Below, in pieces: positions 1 to 7,771 of a stretch of DNA of 64,000 nucleotides; positions within the stretch are counted from its first letter, which is position 1, and each line of letters starts with the position of its first letter. The stretch comes from Blastocatellia bacterium (GTDB lineage: Bacteria > Acidobacteriota > Blastocatellia > UBA7656): positions 62,001 to 126,000 of the forward strand of contig DATENM010000105.1 of assembly GCA_035275065.1 (NCBI GenBank). Direction: 5' to 3'. Made by a program: the position numbers and the translations under genes. Below the pieces are notes generated by a model. It was given only the letters and a program-made list of their open reading frames with translations, made no database searches and was not told where the DNA came from.

Positions 1-1
1 T

Positions 2-292
2 CCTGAAAGCTGGGAGCCGCGAAATGGCACGGGCAATCTGACCCGCACGGATTGGGAGCTGGGGACTTATTTCATTGGTGAAGTCGCCCTGCCCACTATA
101 CAAGCGGGAGCGAATCTTATCGTGAATATGCCATGGCCGCAGGAGATGCTGCCGATTCGTTGCGTTTCATCTCATGGGACCTGGGCGTTCTACCTGTTGG
201 TGGAGATTACTCCTCAGGATGGGCCTCTCAAGGGGATTCAGGTTCATAACAACAACAACCTGGCCGTTAAGGTCATTTCAGTCGTAGACTGA
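2..292 (+). CDS. C-terminal part of a secreted CARDB-like protein (truncated by window edge)
   Basis: An open frame enters from the left edge and ends at TGA 290-292, giving the last 96 residues. The translation is rich in Trp, Asn and beta-branched residues and ends in a V-H-N-N-N-N-L-A-V-K-V motif. That Asn-rich closing strand is what CARDB or other Ig-like adhesion domains of secreted bacterial proteins usually show. The start and any signal peptide lie outside the window. A strong hairpin follows 86 bases downstream, which fits the end of a transcription unit. The family call is an inference from the closing motif only. Confidence 0.55.
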   Translation, partial: PESWEPRNGTGNLTRTDWELGTYFIGEVALPTIQAGANLIVNMPWPQEMLPIRCVSSHGTWAFYLLVEITPQDGPLKGIQVHNNNNLAVKVISVVD

Positions 293-378
293 AACGATCA
301 AAGTCGAGTTGCCGCAGAGTTTTTGAACGACACCTTCTCGTGGTAATGGGCGAACCTGTCATTATCAAGCCCGCATAA

Positions 379-438
379 AACAGAGCGGCCCCGCAATGGC
401 GTAATCTTTTGATCGCGCCATTGCGGGGCCGCTCTGTT
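379..438. terminator. Bidirectional terminator hairpin between convergent genes
   Basis: A perfect 23-bp inverted repeat (379-401 and 416-438) encloses a 14-base loop. It lies between the end of the plus-strand gene at 292 and the end of the minus-strand peptidase at 467. Each arm starts or ends with a short A/T stretch, so it could stop transcription from both sides. Confidence 0.75.
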
Positions 439-466
439 CTGTCTTAGCCGCTCTGCGAAAACCGCA

Positions 467-2092
467 CTACTGCTTTGATGGCGTGGCGGCGCGCGGCGGC
501 GCGGGCTGCGCGGGCTGTGTGGCCGGCGTCTGCGGCAGCGGCGGCATCGCTTCTTTGGTGAAGCGCGGCAGCATCTCGTCGCGCATGGCCAATTCATAGA
601 CCGCCGCCGCGATCACCGTCGCCGAAATCTTGGCATCGTCTTCGATGATCCGCTCATAGGTGTCGAGGTTGGTGTGCCACGTCACGCTCAAGTATTCAAT
701 CGGGTCTTGTCCCATGCCGATGCCGGGCAGGCCCGCCTGACTGAATGATGTGTTGTCCGAACCGCCCAGCACGCGGCTCTTGGTCGCAATCGCGCCGGCG
801 ACGCCGAGATCGGCGAATGGCGCGAGGGCTTCGCGCATGATCGCCGCGGCTTCGGGCGGGCCGAAGACGCCGGCGCCGCGCGCCCGTCCTGTGCCTGAAT
901 CGATGTTGAAATAAGCCACTAGCTTGTTGAACTCAGGCTTCGGACTTTCAAACGAGCCGAAGTGTTCTTTGACGTAAGCCTGCGAGCCGAGCAGGCCCTG
1001 CTCTTCGCCGCCCCACAAGGCGACGCGGATGGTGCGGCGCGGCTTGACGCCAATCGATTTTAAGACGCGCAGCGCTTCCATCATCACGGCGCAGCCGATG
1101 GCGTTGTCCGTCGCGCCGGTCGCCGAGTGCCACGAATCGAGATGGCCGCCGAGCATGACAATCTCGTCCTTCTTATCCGTGCCCGGCAGCTCGGCGACGA
1201 CGTTGTAAGAGGTTTTGCCTTCGGGATAGACATGGTTGACGATGTTGAATTCCAGCTCGACCGGCGTGCCGTCGGCGAGCAGGCGCGTGATCCGCCCGTA
1301 ATCTTCGTTGCGCATCACCACCGTCGGCAGCGCCTTCGCGAGATCAAAGGTGCGGTTGTTGAAAGCGCGCACCTCGCCGTGATCCATGCCAGAGTCGTTG
1401 ACGCGCAGGAGCGCACCGCTTGCAATCAGGAAGCGGTCGAGCTGTTCATCGATCTGCCTGCCGGTCAGTTTTGTTGGGTCTGGGACCGGCGGCTGCGGGC
1501 GCTGCGGCTGGCTGGTGCTGTTCGCGTCATAACGTTCCTTTGCCGCCTTATCGTCGAGCCGACGCGGCGCGGGATCAATCGTCACCTTGACGAGCTGGTG
1601 CTTGCCGGCCAGCACGATCTTCCCTTTGACCTTCTCCTTCTGCGTGGTGAGGTAGGCGGTCAGCTCTTCCGGCGTCGGCTTGTCGGGCAGGATCATCTGA
1701 TAAGCCTGAGCCATGACCGTGCCGCTGGTGCTTGGCGTCCACGCCAGGGCTTCGCATACGAGCGGGTCTTTGACGGGCGAAACCAGATGCGCCGTCAACT
1801 TCTCGTTGAGCCAGCCGGGATGGCCAAAGTCCCAGGCTTCGAGGTGGGCATTCGCCAGGCCCCAGGCGGTCATCTGTTTGGCGGCCCACTCGGCGGCGGC
1901 CTTGTGATTCGGCGAGCCGGTCAGGCGCGGGCCATAGAGGTCTGTGAGAAAGTGCATCGTGCGCATGATCTGCGAGTGCTCGGCAGCTTCTTTGCGAATC
2001 TGCGCGTTGATGTCGGCAGGTTCTTGCGCCAGCGCCGGCAGCGAGCCGACGAGGAGTGCGAGAGACAAGAATGGCGCGGCATATTTTCGCAT
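467..2092 (-). CDS. Secreted M28-family zinc metallopeptidase
   Basis: A 541-residue exported zinc aminopeptidase/carboxypeptidase-like enzyme. A signal peptide (about residues 1-22, ending A-L-A) precedes the mature chain. The M28 metal ligands are visible: His317 in G-G-H-L-D-S-W, Asp329 in A-T-D-N-A, the catalytic pair Glu363/Glu364 in G-G-E-E-Q-G, Asp398 and His473 in W-H-T-N-L-D. The long insert at about 150-290 matches the place of a PA-type domain in this family. The start at 2092 is chosen because AGGAG lies about 7 bases upstream and the signal peptide follows directly; a start further upstream adds nine residues before it. It stands alone between a terminator and a palindrome-rich spacer. 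The tail (510-541) is Pro/Ala/Gln-rich and likely disordered. Substrate unknown; probably scavenging of peptides outside the cell. Confidence 0.9.
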   Translation of the reverse strand: MRKYAAPFLSLALLVGSLPALAQEPADINAQIRKEAAEHSQIMRTMHFLTDLYGPRLTGSPNHKAAAEWAAKQMTAWGLANAHLEAWDFGHPGWLNEKLTAHLVSPVKDPLVCEALAWTPSTSGTVMAQAYQMILPDKPTPEELTAYLTTQKEKVKGKIVLAGKHQLVKVTIDPAPRRLDDKAAKERYDANSTSQPQRPQPPVPDPTKLTGRQIDEQLDRFLIASGALLRVNDSGMDHGEVRAFNNRTFDLAKALPTVVMRNEDYGRITRLLADGTPVELEFNIVNHVYPEGKTSYNVVAELPGTDKKDEIVMLGGHLDSWHSATGATDNAIGCAVMMEALRVLKSIGVKPRRTIRVALWGGEEQGLLGSQAYVKEHFGSFESPKPEFNKLVAYFNIDSGTGRARGAGVFGPPEAAAIMREALAPFADLGVAGAIATKSRVLGGSDNTSFSQAGLPGIGMGQDPIEYLSVTWHTNLDTYERIIEDDAKISATVIAAAVYELAMRDEMLPRFTKEAMPPLPQTPATQPAQPAPPRAATPSKQ

Positions 2093-2161
2093 GAATCGAT
2101 CTCCTGTAAGGAATTCCACTGATGAATGAAGGGCAATTATAGTCGAGCCGCCGCGACTTGG

Positions 2162-2450
2162 GAAATGATGAAGTATGAATGCGGAATGATGAACCGAAAA
2201 GGAAGCCGGATGATCTTATAGAGCGTGTCTGAAAAGTCAGCTCCGTTAGGAGCGTGATGTTTATCGTCACCGGGTCGGTTTAGTCATCAAGCCCCGTAGG
2301 AGCGCAATCGCGACATTGCGCCCCTACGGGGCTTGTTTCTTTTTCATGCCTCTAACTATAAACATCACGTCCCTAAGGGACTTTTCAGACACGCTCTATA
2401 GACAATCGCCTGCCTTTATTCATCATTCCGCATTCACACTTCATCATTAT
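2162..2450. repeat. Three concentric inverted repeats (MITE/REP-like element)
   Basis: This spacer holds three palindromes nested about one centre. The outer pair is 2162-2192 with 2420-2450 (31 bases each, about 90% complementary, built on a GCGGAATGATGA word). The middle pair is 2217-2264 with 2358-2400, with 22 outermost bases perfectly complementary (TATAGAGCGTGTCTGAAAAG core). The inner pair is 2289-2308 with 2315-2334 (20 bases, one mismatch). The right outer arm reaches three bases into the stop end of the DUF1990 gene. No transposase is encoded. The shape suggests successive insertion of miniature elements into one another. Confidence 0.75.
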
Positions 2451-3016
2451 CTTATGCGGCGCATGGCTTGCTGCGAGTCGCGCGCGAAACGCTTTTGCAG
2501 CCGCCGCGCCAACGGACGGGCGAGCCGCGCCAGCGCATGACGCGGCTGCGAGTAAGCGAGAATGTCGTACCAGACCGCGTCGTCACGGCGATGCCATTCG
2601 ACAGTGAAACGCTCTTCGCCGCGCTCGGCGTGCGCGGCCAGTGTGCCGTAGGCGAAGCCATAACGTTTGACCGGGCCGTCCTCGTCAATCAGGTAAACGA
2701 TGCGACAGCCGTTCAGCGACCAGAAGCCGTAATGGCGCACGCGGACGCAGACTGTCACATCAACCTCAATCGGCGCGGCGGCGGGGAAGAGCGCAAGCCA
2801 GCCGAGGTTGAACATCTGCCAGCGGCGTAAGGCGGCCACGGCATCGGCAAAGACCTGCGCGCCACTGCCCAGCCGCGTGCGGTTGTGGTCGCATTGATAA
2901 CCTGCCGGCGCAGGGCCGCGCGTCATGCCAGTCTCTCGGTAAGAGAATGCTTGTTGGCTTTGCGCCGCCAGAAATTGCCTGACCTGCTCGGCGGATGGTT
3001 GCGAGAAGTGAAACAT
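2447..3016 (-). CDS. DUF1990 (UPF0548) family protein
   Basis: A 189-residue protein starting M-F-H-F-S-Q-P-S. It shows the features of the DUF1990/UPF0548 family: an N-terminal Y-x-E-T-G/S-x-T segment near residue 38, a conserved L-G-x-G-x-x-V/A-F-x-x-A stretch near 60, and a C-terminal segment rich in Trp and His around F-T-V-E-W-H. The biochemical role of the family is unknown. The start at 3016 lies 16 bases after the stop of the epimerase gene at 3033, so the two are probably co-transcribed and the DUF1990 gene comes second. The C-terminus is strongly basic (R-R-L-Q-K-R-F-A-R). An open frame continues upstream of 3016, but only as low-complexity Arg/Ser/Pro sequence antisense-like to the epimerase. 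Confidence 0.75.
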   Translation of the reverse strand: MFHFSQPSAEQVRQFLAAQSQQAFSYRETGMTRGPAPAGYQCDHNRTRLGSGAQVFADAVAALRRWQMFNLGWLALFPAAAPIEVDVTVCVRVRHYGFWSLNGCRIVYLIDEDGPVKRYGFAYGTLAAHAERGEERFTVEWHRRDDAVWYDILAYSQPRHALARLARPLARRLQKRFARDSQQAMRRIR

Positions 3017-3032
3017 AGGCGCGATGGCCGCT

Positions 3033-4067
3033 TCACGAGCGGCGCTGCTGCCGCACGCTTTCGAGCAGCGCGTCTTCGGCGGCATAGTCGAACTGTTCCG
3101 CGCTGTCCACGGCGGCCGGGTTGGCGCGCTGCCAGGCGATGGTCTGTTGCAAGGCCGCGCCGCGCGTGATCGGCTCTGTGTAATCAAGCTCACGCCGGAT
3201 GCGGCGGGTGTCGCCATCAAGGTGATGCGCGAAGTTGTACGGCATGCGCAGATGCGCCGGCAGCGCGTCATCCGGCACCGTGACGAACTCGCCTGCCCAG
3301 CCGGCAGCCTCAGCGATGATCTGCGCCCATTGCAGCTCGCTCAATGCCGCCGGGTCGCCGACGTTGTAAGTGCGACCGGCGGCGCGCTCATCGGTCGCCG
3401 CAAGCGCGATGGCAGCGGCGACGTTGTCGACATAGCCGCGCGTCCAGCGCCACGCGGCGCGACGCTCGCCCATCAGGATGGCGCCACGACCGTCATCCAT
3501 GCGCTTCAGGTAATCAAACGTGCGGTGCTGATGATCGCGCGGGCCGTAAACGAAAGGCAGGCGCAGCACGGTGCCCGGCAATTGCGCCTCGCTCATCACC
3601 ACCTGCTCGACCAGTATCTTGTCGTATTCGTAAACCCACTGCCCGAACCGTTCGGCAAACTGACGATAGGGATAACGCGACTCGCGCAGCGGCGCGTCTT
3701 CCGAAAGCGGTGCGGTCGCAGGCGCTGCTTCTTCCAGACCGATGAAGCCACCATAAGCGCGATACACATCCTGGCTCGAAGCGACGACCGTGCGCCGCGC
3801 CAGTCCGCTGAACGCCCGCATCAAGCCTTCGGCTTCGGCCTGGTTATAGCAGATCAGATCGATGACCACTTCGGGCGCCAGCCGCTTCAGGTCATTCCTC
3901 ATAAATCGCAGCGCGTGACGGTCGCCGCGAAACGTTCGCACCCCGGCGGGTAGAGGCGCGCTCTTGCGCCCGCGGTGCATCACGGAAACCTGATGGCCGC
4001 CGGCCGCAAGCTGCCGGATGACCGCCGGGCCGATGAATCCTGTGCCGCCAATGACGAGAATCTCCAT
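3033..4067 (-). CDS. NAD(P)-dependent epimerase/dehydratase (extended SDR)
   Basis: A 344-residue extended short-chain dehydrogenase. The Rossmann motif G-G-T-G-F-I-G is at residues 7-13. The stretch V-V-A-S-S-Q-D-V-Y holds the usual catalytic Ser/Thr, and Y-E-Y-D-K gives a YxxxK pair for catalysis. R-L-P-F-V-Y-G-P-R is the typical sugar-nucleotide SDR segment. The likely reaction is epimerisation, reduction or dehydration of a nucleotide-sugar or similar substrate, but the exact substrate cannot be read. It is the first gene of a two-gene unit with the DUF1990 gene and is divergent from the rhodanese gene at 4201. Confidence 0.85.
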   Translation of the reverse strand: MEILVIGGTGFIGPAVIRQLAAGGHQVSVMHRGRKSAPLPAGVRTFRGDRHALRFMRNDLKRLAPEVVIDLICYNQAEAEGLMRAFSGLARRTVVASSQDVYRAYGGFIGLEEAAPATAPLSEDAPLRESRYPYRQFAERFGQWVYEYDKILVEQVVMSEAQLPGTVLRLPFVYGPRDHQHRTFDYLKRMDDGRGAILMGERRAAWRWTRGYVDNVAAAIALAATDERAAGRTYNVGDPAALSELQWAQIIAEAAGWAGEFVTVPDDALPAHLRMPYNFAHHLDGDTRRIRRELDYTEPITRGAALQQTIAWQRANPAAVDSAEQFDYAAEDALLESVRQQRRS

Positions 4068-4200
4068 AGCCGTGAATTATGAAACGTGCCACAGGGATTT
4101 GAAAGCCGCCGACGCATGGCGCGGCATCGGCGGGCGGTGGTAGGATAATCGGTAGGGAAGAGGTGGTTGATCCCCCCGATATTCAACTGAGGAGATACGC

Positions 4201-4620
4201 ATGAAGTTCGAGAGATTAATGATGGCGGCTGTCTGTGTGCTGCTTGTGGCCGCCGGATTATTTGCCGCGCCGAAAGCGGCAACCGCAAACGACGACGTCA
4301 AGCACGAGCTCACCGCGACAGAGCTCAAGCAACGTCTGGGCAAAGGCGAAGCGATCATCATCCTTGATGCGCGCCACGACCTGAACGGCCAGATCATCAA
4401 AGGCGCGGTGCATGTGCCGAGCAGCAAGCTGGAAGAGTGGGCCAAAGGCGTTGACAAGAAGACGGTCATCGTCACCTATTGCACCTGCCCGCACGACGAG
4501 GCCGCCGAAGCTGAAGTGCAGTCGCTGCTCGGCTGGGGCTATCAAAACGCCTACTCGCTGAAAGGCGGGCTGAACGCGGCGCGCGAAGCCGGTCTTGAGA
4601 TTGTCGCGCCCAGTGAATAA
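4201..4620 (+). CDS. Exported rhodanese-like domain protein
   Basis: A 139-residue single-domain rhodanese with an N-terminal signal peptide (hydrophobic 7-23, then A-A-P-K-A-A-T-A). The domain shows L-D-A-R-H-D near residue 56, G-A-V-H-V-P near 68, and the active-site loop Y-C-T-C-P-H-D-E at 93-100, with Cys94 as the probable persulfide cysteine. A second cysteine (Cys96) two residues on is unusual for plain sulfurtransferases, where the loop is generally C-x-x-G-x-R. A GAGGAG ribosome site lies about 7 bases upstream. Probably a periplasmic sulfur carrier or redox-sensing protein; no partner gene is adjacent. Confidence 0.85.
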   Translation: MKFERLMMAAVCVLLVAAGLFAAPKAATANDDVKHELTATELKQRLGKGEAIIILDARHDLNGQIIKGAVHVPSSKLEEWAKGVDKKTVIVTYCTCPHDEAAEAEVQSLLGWGYQNAYSLKGGLNAAREAGLEIVAPSE

Positions 4621-4685
4621 GCCGGGCGGCTGGCCACAAAGAGCGCCGGCCTACCGCTTGAGACGGGCTCGATTTTGAGCATCAT

Positions 4686-4724
4686 GAATGAAAGGCCGCC
4701 GCGATGAGTGGCGGCCTTTCATTC
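4686..4724. terminator. Terminator hairpin after the rhodanese gene
   Basis: A perfect 15-bp inverted repeat (4686-4700 and 4710-4724) with a 9-base loop. The right arm contains CCTTTCATTC. It lies 66 bases past the rhodanese stop and 57 bases before the HAD gene. Confidence 0.7.
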
Positions 4725-4781
4725 GCCGGTTTCAGCGGGCAGATTGCCTGCCAGCGGATTCTCGGATAATCTCACAGACTT

Positions 4782-5456
4782 ATGAATGTGGATGACAACC
4801 CTGCGGCGCGCGCCGTGCTGTGGGACGTAGACGGCACGCTCGTAGATTCGCTCGAATATCACTGGCTGAGCTGGCGCGCGGCGCTCGACACGGAAAACTA
4901 TGCGTTGACGCGCGAGCAGTTCATGTCTACGTTTGGCCGGCGCAACGACGAGATTCTGCACACCTACTTCGGAGCGGAGATTACCGCCGAGCGCATCCTG
5001 CGCATCAGCCTCGACAAGGAAGAGCAATACCGCGAGCTGGTGCGGCAACGCGGCATCACGCCGTTGCCGGGCGTGCGCCGCTGGCTCGACCGCCTGCGCG
5101 ATGACGGCTGGCGGCAAGCCATCGCTTCGTCGGCGCCGCCGCTCAACCTCGAAGTCATTCTCGCGGCGCTCGGCCTCGAAGGCCGCTTCGACGCCATCGT
5201 TTCTGCCGAAGAGGTCGAACGTGGCAAGCCCGACCCGCAAATCTTTCTGACCGCCGCCGCCAAAGTGCGGACGACGCCGGCGCGCTGCGTCGTCGTTGAA
5301 GACGCGCCCGCCGGCACTGAGGCCGCGCGCCGCGCCGGTATGCGCGCCATCGGCGTGCTGACGACGCACGCGAGGCTTGAAGCCGACCGCGTCGCCCGGA
5401 CGCTCGACGAGTTAGACGATGCCGCCTTCGACGACTTGCTCGATGACCGGCGTTGA
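4782..5456 (+). CDS. HAD-superfamily hydrolase, phosphoglucomutase/phosphatase type
   Basis: A 224-residue haloacid-dehalogenase-like enzyme of the beta-phosphoglucomutase/GPH subfamily. Motif I is W-D-V-D-G-T-L-V-D with nucleophile Asp15 and acid/base Asp17. Motif II is the S-S in I-A-S-S-A-P, motif III the Lys in G-K-P-D-P, and motif IV V-V-E-D-A-P-A-G. The segment between motifs I and II is a helical C1 cap. It should be a cytosolic Mg-dependent phosphatase or phosphomutase acting on a small sugar phosphate; the substrate is not evident. Its stop lies 27 bases before a LysR gene on the same strand. Confidence 0.85.
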   Translation: MNVDDNPAARAVLWDVDGTLVDSLEYHWLSWRAALDTENYALTREQFMSTFGRRNDEILHTYFGAEITAERILRISLDKEEQYRELVRQRGITPLPGVRRWLDRLRDDGWRQAIASSAPPLNLEVILAALGLEGRFDAIVSAEEVERGKPDPQIFLTAAAKVRTTPARCVVVEDAPAGTEAARRAGMRAIGVLTTHARLEADRVARTLDELDDAAFDDLLDDRR

Positions 5457-5483
5457 AGGCCGGCGCTCGATGACGAATTCGGA

Positions 5484-6398
5484 ATGGAGTTAAGGCTACT
5501 GAGAACATTTCAGGCAGTCGCCGACGCCGGCTCGTTCACACAAGCGGCGGCGCGCATTCACCTGACGCAGGCGGCGGTCAGCGTGCATATCCGCCAGCTC
5601 GAAGAAGAGATCGGCTCGCCGCTCTTCCTGCGCGTCAACAAAAAGCTCTATTTGACGGAAGCCGGGCGGGCGCTGCTCGTGCACGCCGAGACCATCCTGC
5701 ACGCCCACGACGAAGCCAAGGCGGCGCTCGCCGGTCTCGGCCAGGCGTCGCGCGGGCGCTTGCGCATCGGCGTCACCTCGACGGCCTTCACGCTGCAACC
5801 GCTGCCGGAAATCCTCAGCGAGATCAAGCGCCGTTTCGCGCTGCTCGACCTGCTCGTAGTCGGCGGCACCAGCGAGCGCATCGTCGAACAGATTCTCGCC
5901 GGCCACCTGGACGTCGGCATCGTGTCGCTGCCGGTCGAAGCCTCGGACTTGACGACCGAGACCCTGCGCAGCGACCGGCTGGCGGCGGTAATGAATCCTA
6001 CACATCGGCTGGCCGGCGAAAAGAGCGTCACCGTCGAGCGGCTTGCCGCCGAGCCGCTGATCCTGAGCGAGCACGGCGGCAACACGCGCCGTCTGCTCGA
6101 CCTGTTTTTCGAGAAGCACCACCTGGAGCCGACCATCATCATGGAGTTGCAGCGCACGGAAGCGATCATCAAGATGGTCGAGCTAGGCTTTGGCGTGACC
6201 ATCCTGCCGCAAGGCGCGGCGCGCACGGCGGTGGCGCGCGGCAGCTTGCGCGCCGTGCCTGTGCAGGGGCTCGACGTGCGCTGGCAATTTGGCGTCGCGT
6301 ACCTGAAGAGCGATTACATCGCGCCGGCGCTTGAGTCGTTTCTGAAGCTCTGCCGCGCTTATATTGCCGAGGGGCGCGGCCAGCACACCGGCGAGTGA
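5484..6398 (+). CDS. LysR-family transcriptional regulator
   Basis: A 304-residue LysR regulator. The N-terminal winged helix-turn-helix covers residues 1-60 (L-R-T-F-Q-A-V-A-D-A-G-S-F-T-Q-A-A is the classic helix 1-2, and T-Q-A-A-V-S-V-H-I-R the recognition helix). The rest is a periplasmic-binding-protein-like effector domain starting near residue 90 with L-R-I-G-V-T-S-T. It follows the HAD gene by 27 bases and is followed by a hairpin, so the two may share a transcript. Unlike most LysR genes it has no divergent neighbour, so its target operon is not obvious. Confidence 0.9.
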   Translation: MELRLLRTFQAVADAGSFTQAAARIHLTQAAVSVHIRQLEEEIGSPLFLRVNKKLYLTEAGRALLVHAETILHAHDEAKAALAGLGQASRGRLRIGVTSTAFTLQPLPEILSEIKRRFALLDLLVVGGTSERIVEQILAGHLDVGIVSLPVEASDLTTETLRSDRLAAVMNPTHRLAGEKSVTVERLAAEPLILSEHGGNTRRLLDLFFEKHHLEPTIIMELQRTEAIIKMVELGFGVTILPQGAARTAVARGSLRAVPVQGLDVRWQFGVAYLKSDYIAPALESFLKLCRAYIAEGRGQHTGE

Positions 6399-6406
6399 TC
6401 CGAAGA

Positions 6407-6480
6407 TTAACCGCCAAGACGCCAGGACCGCCAAGACGACCTTGATCTGTTCTTGGCGGTCTTGTCGTCTTGGCGGTTTA
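6407..6480. repeat. CCAAGACGCC-type palindromic repeat, probable terminator
   Basis: Left arm 6407-6436 and right arm 6451-6480 are complementary over about 30 bases with a few mismatches, both built from iterated CGCCAAGAC words. It lies directly after the LysR stop and before the moaA promoter. A second copy of the same family is at 55569-55638. Confidence 0.7.
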
Positions 6481-6490
6481 AGTTCTGTGA

Positions 6491-6520
6491 TTGGCTTGCG
6501 CTTTCGAGCTGCGTTAGAAT
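6491..6520 (+). promoter_or_regulatory. Candidate sigma70 promoter of moaA
   Basis: TTGGCT at 6491-6496 and TAGAAT at 6515-6520 are separated by 18 bases. The start codon of moaA is 23 bases downstream, leaving room for a short leader with an AGGTGA ribosome site. Confidence 0.4.
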
Positions 6521-6542
6521 ACCAGTCATCACAGGTGAATTC

Positions 6543-7556
6543 ATGACCCACGACCGCTACAGCCGATTGCTCAAAGACCTGAGAATCTCGGTCACCGACC
6601 GGTGCAATTTCCGCTGCACCTATTGCATGCCGGACGACGAATACCTGTGGATTGCGCGGCGCGAGATTCTCAGCTTCGAAGAGATCAGCCGGCTGGCCCG
6701 TCTGTTTGTTGGGCTCGGCGTAGAGAAGATTCGCCTGACCGGCGGCGAGCCGCTCTTGCGCCGCGACCTTGACGTGTTGATTCGCCAGCTCACCGCCATT
6801 GACGGCTTGCAAGACCTCTGCTTGACGACCAACGGCTCGCTGCTCGCCGAGAAAGCCGACTTGCTCGCGGCGTCGGGCCTGAAGCGTTTGAATGTGAGCC
6901 TCGACACGCTCGACCCTGAGAAGTTCGCGCGCATCCGCCGGCGCGGCGACCTCCGTGCCGTGCTGGAGGGCATCTTTGCGGCGCAGCGGGCGGGCTTTGC
7001 TTCGATCAAGCTGAATGCGGTGATCGAGCGCGGCGTCAACGAAGACGACATCCTGCCGCTGGTCGAGTTTGCCCGCGAGCACGGTTTCACCATGCGCTTC
7101 ATCGAGTACATGGACGTGGGCAACGCCAACCGCTGGATATCCGAGAAGATGATTGCGAAGCGCGAGATTTTAGAAGTGATTCATGCGCGTTACCCGCTGC
7201 GCGAGGTCGGGCGCGAGCAGGCCGCCGCCCCGGCGGTAGACTATGACTTTGTGGATGGCGGTGGCCGCGTCGGCGTGATCGCTTCGGTGACCGAGCCCTT
7301 CTGCACAGATTGCACGCGCGCCCGCCTGACCGCCGATGGCCATCTGGTGACCTGCCTGTTTGCCGAGCGCGGTCATGATTTGAAGAGCCTGCTCCGCAGC
7401 GGCGCGACCGACGACGAGATTCGCGAGTTTATTATTAAAGTCTGGGGCCGGCGCGACGACCGCTACTCGGACGAACGCCTCGAAGCGCTGCAATCGCCCG
7501 ACGGCTATCGAGCCAAAGAACACCGCAAGCTCGAAATGATCACCCTCGGCGGCTAG
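6543..7556 (+). CDS. moaA: GTP 3',8-cyclase MoaA
   Basis: A 337-residue radical-SAM enzyme that turns GTP into 3',8-cyclo-GTP, the first step of molybdenum cofactor synthesis. The N-terminal cluster is Cys21, Cys25 and Cys28 (C-N-F-R-C-T-Y-C). The second, C-terminal cluster is Cys254, Cys257 and Cys271 (CxxCx13C). T-G-G-E-P is at 66-70. The protein ends in Gly-Gly, the conserved MoaA tail that reaches into the active site. The start at 6543 is chosen because AGGTGA lies 7 bases upstream and R-Y-S-R-L-L-K-D-L-R-I-S follows, as in the family. No other moa gene is in the window. Confidence 0.96.
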   Translation: MTHDRYSRLLKDLRISVTDRCNFRCTYCMPDDEYLWIARREILSFEEISRLARLFVGLGVEKIRLTGGEPLLRRDLDVLIRQLTAIDGLQDLCLTTNGSLLAEKADLLAASGLKRLNVSLDTLDPEKFARIRRRGDLRAVLEGIFAAQRAGFASIKLNAVIERGVNEDDILPLVEFAREHGFTMRFIEYMDVGNANRWISEKMIAKREILEVIHARYPLREVGREQAAAPAVDYDFVDGGGRVGVIASVTEPFCTDCTRARLTADGHLVTCLFAERGHDLKSLLRSGATDDEIREFIIKVWGRRDDRYSDERLEALQSPDGYRAKEHRKLEMITLGG

Positions 7557-7691
7557 TCCCGGCCAATGTGCCAGCCTCGGCCTCATCAATCTGATTCGAC
7601 GGACCTGATAACCCTGCCCGCTTAGATTAGGGAAGAGGATTGAAACGCGCCACGGCCAGGGGTGGGCCGCCTTGCTTTCGCCCCATCGCCT

Positions 7692-7728
7692 TGTCGCCGC
7701 GTCTCTCTTCCCCGCGCCACCGCGGCAA
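7692..7728 (+). repeat. GTCGCCGCG-type GC repeat fragment
   Basis: The stretch with TTGTCGCCGCGTCTCTCTTC and a following CCGCG/CCGCGG resembles one arm of the longer GC-rich palindrome at 33005-33115. It lies in the spacer before the large TPR/FG-GAP gene. Only one arm is recognisable. Confidence 0.4.
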
Positions 7729-7771
7729 GCGGGCATGGACAGACCGGCGTCCTGGATTTATAAACATACTT

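Noticed and set aside
1127..2122. A long plus-strand open frame opposite the M28 peptidase
   Set aside because: It is the GC-rich antisense of a gene with complete zinc motifs and a signal peptide; its own translation is Arg/Val-rich with no domain.
6407..6480. CRISPR-like short repeats
   Set aside because: The iterated words form one hairpin with no spacers of constant length, and no cas gene is in the window.
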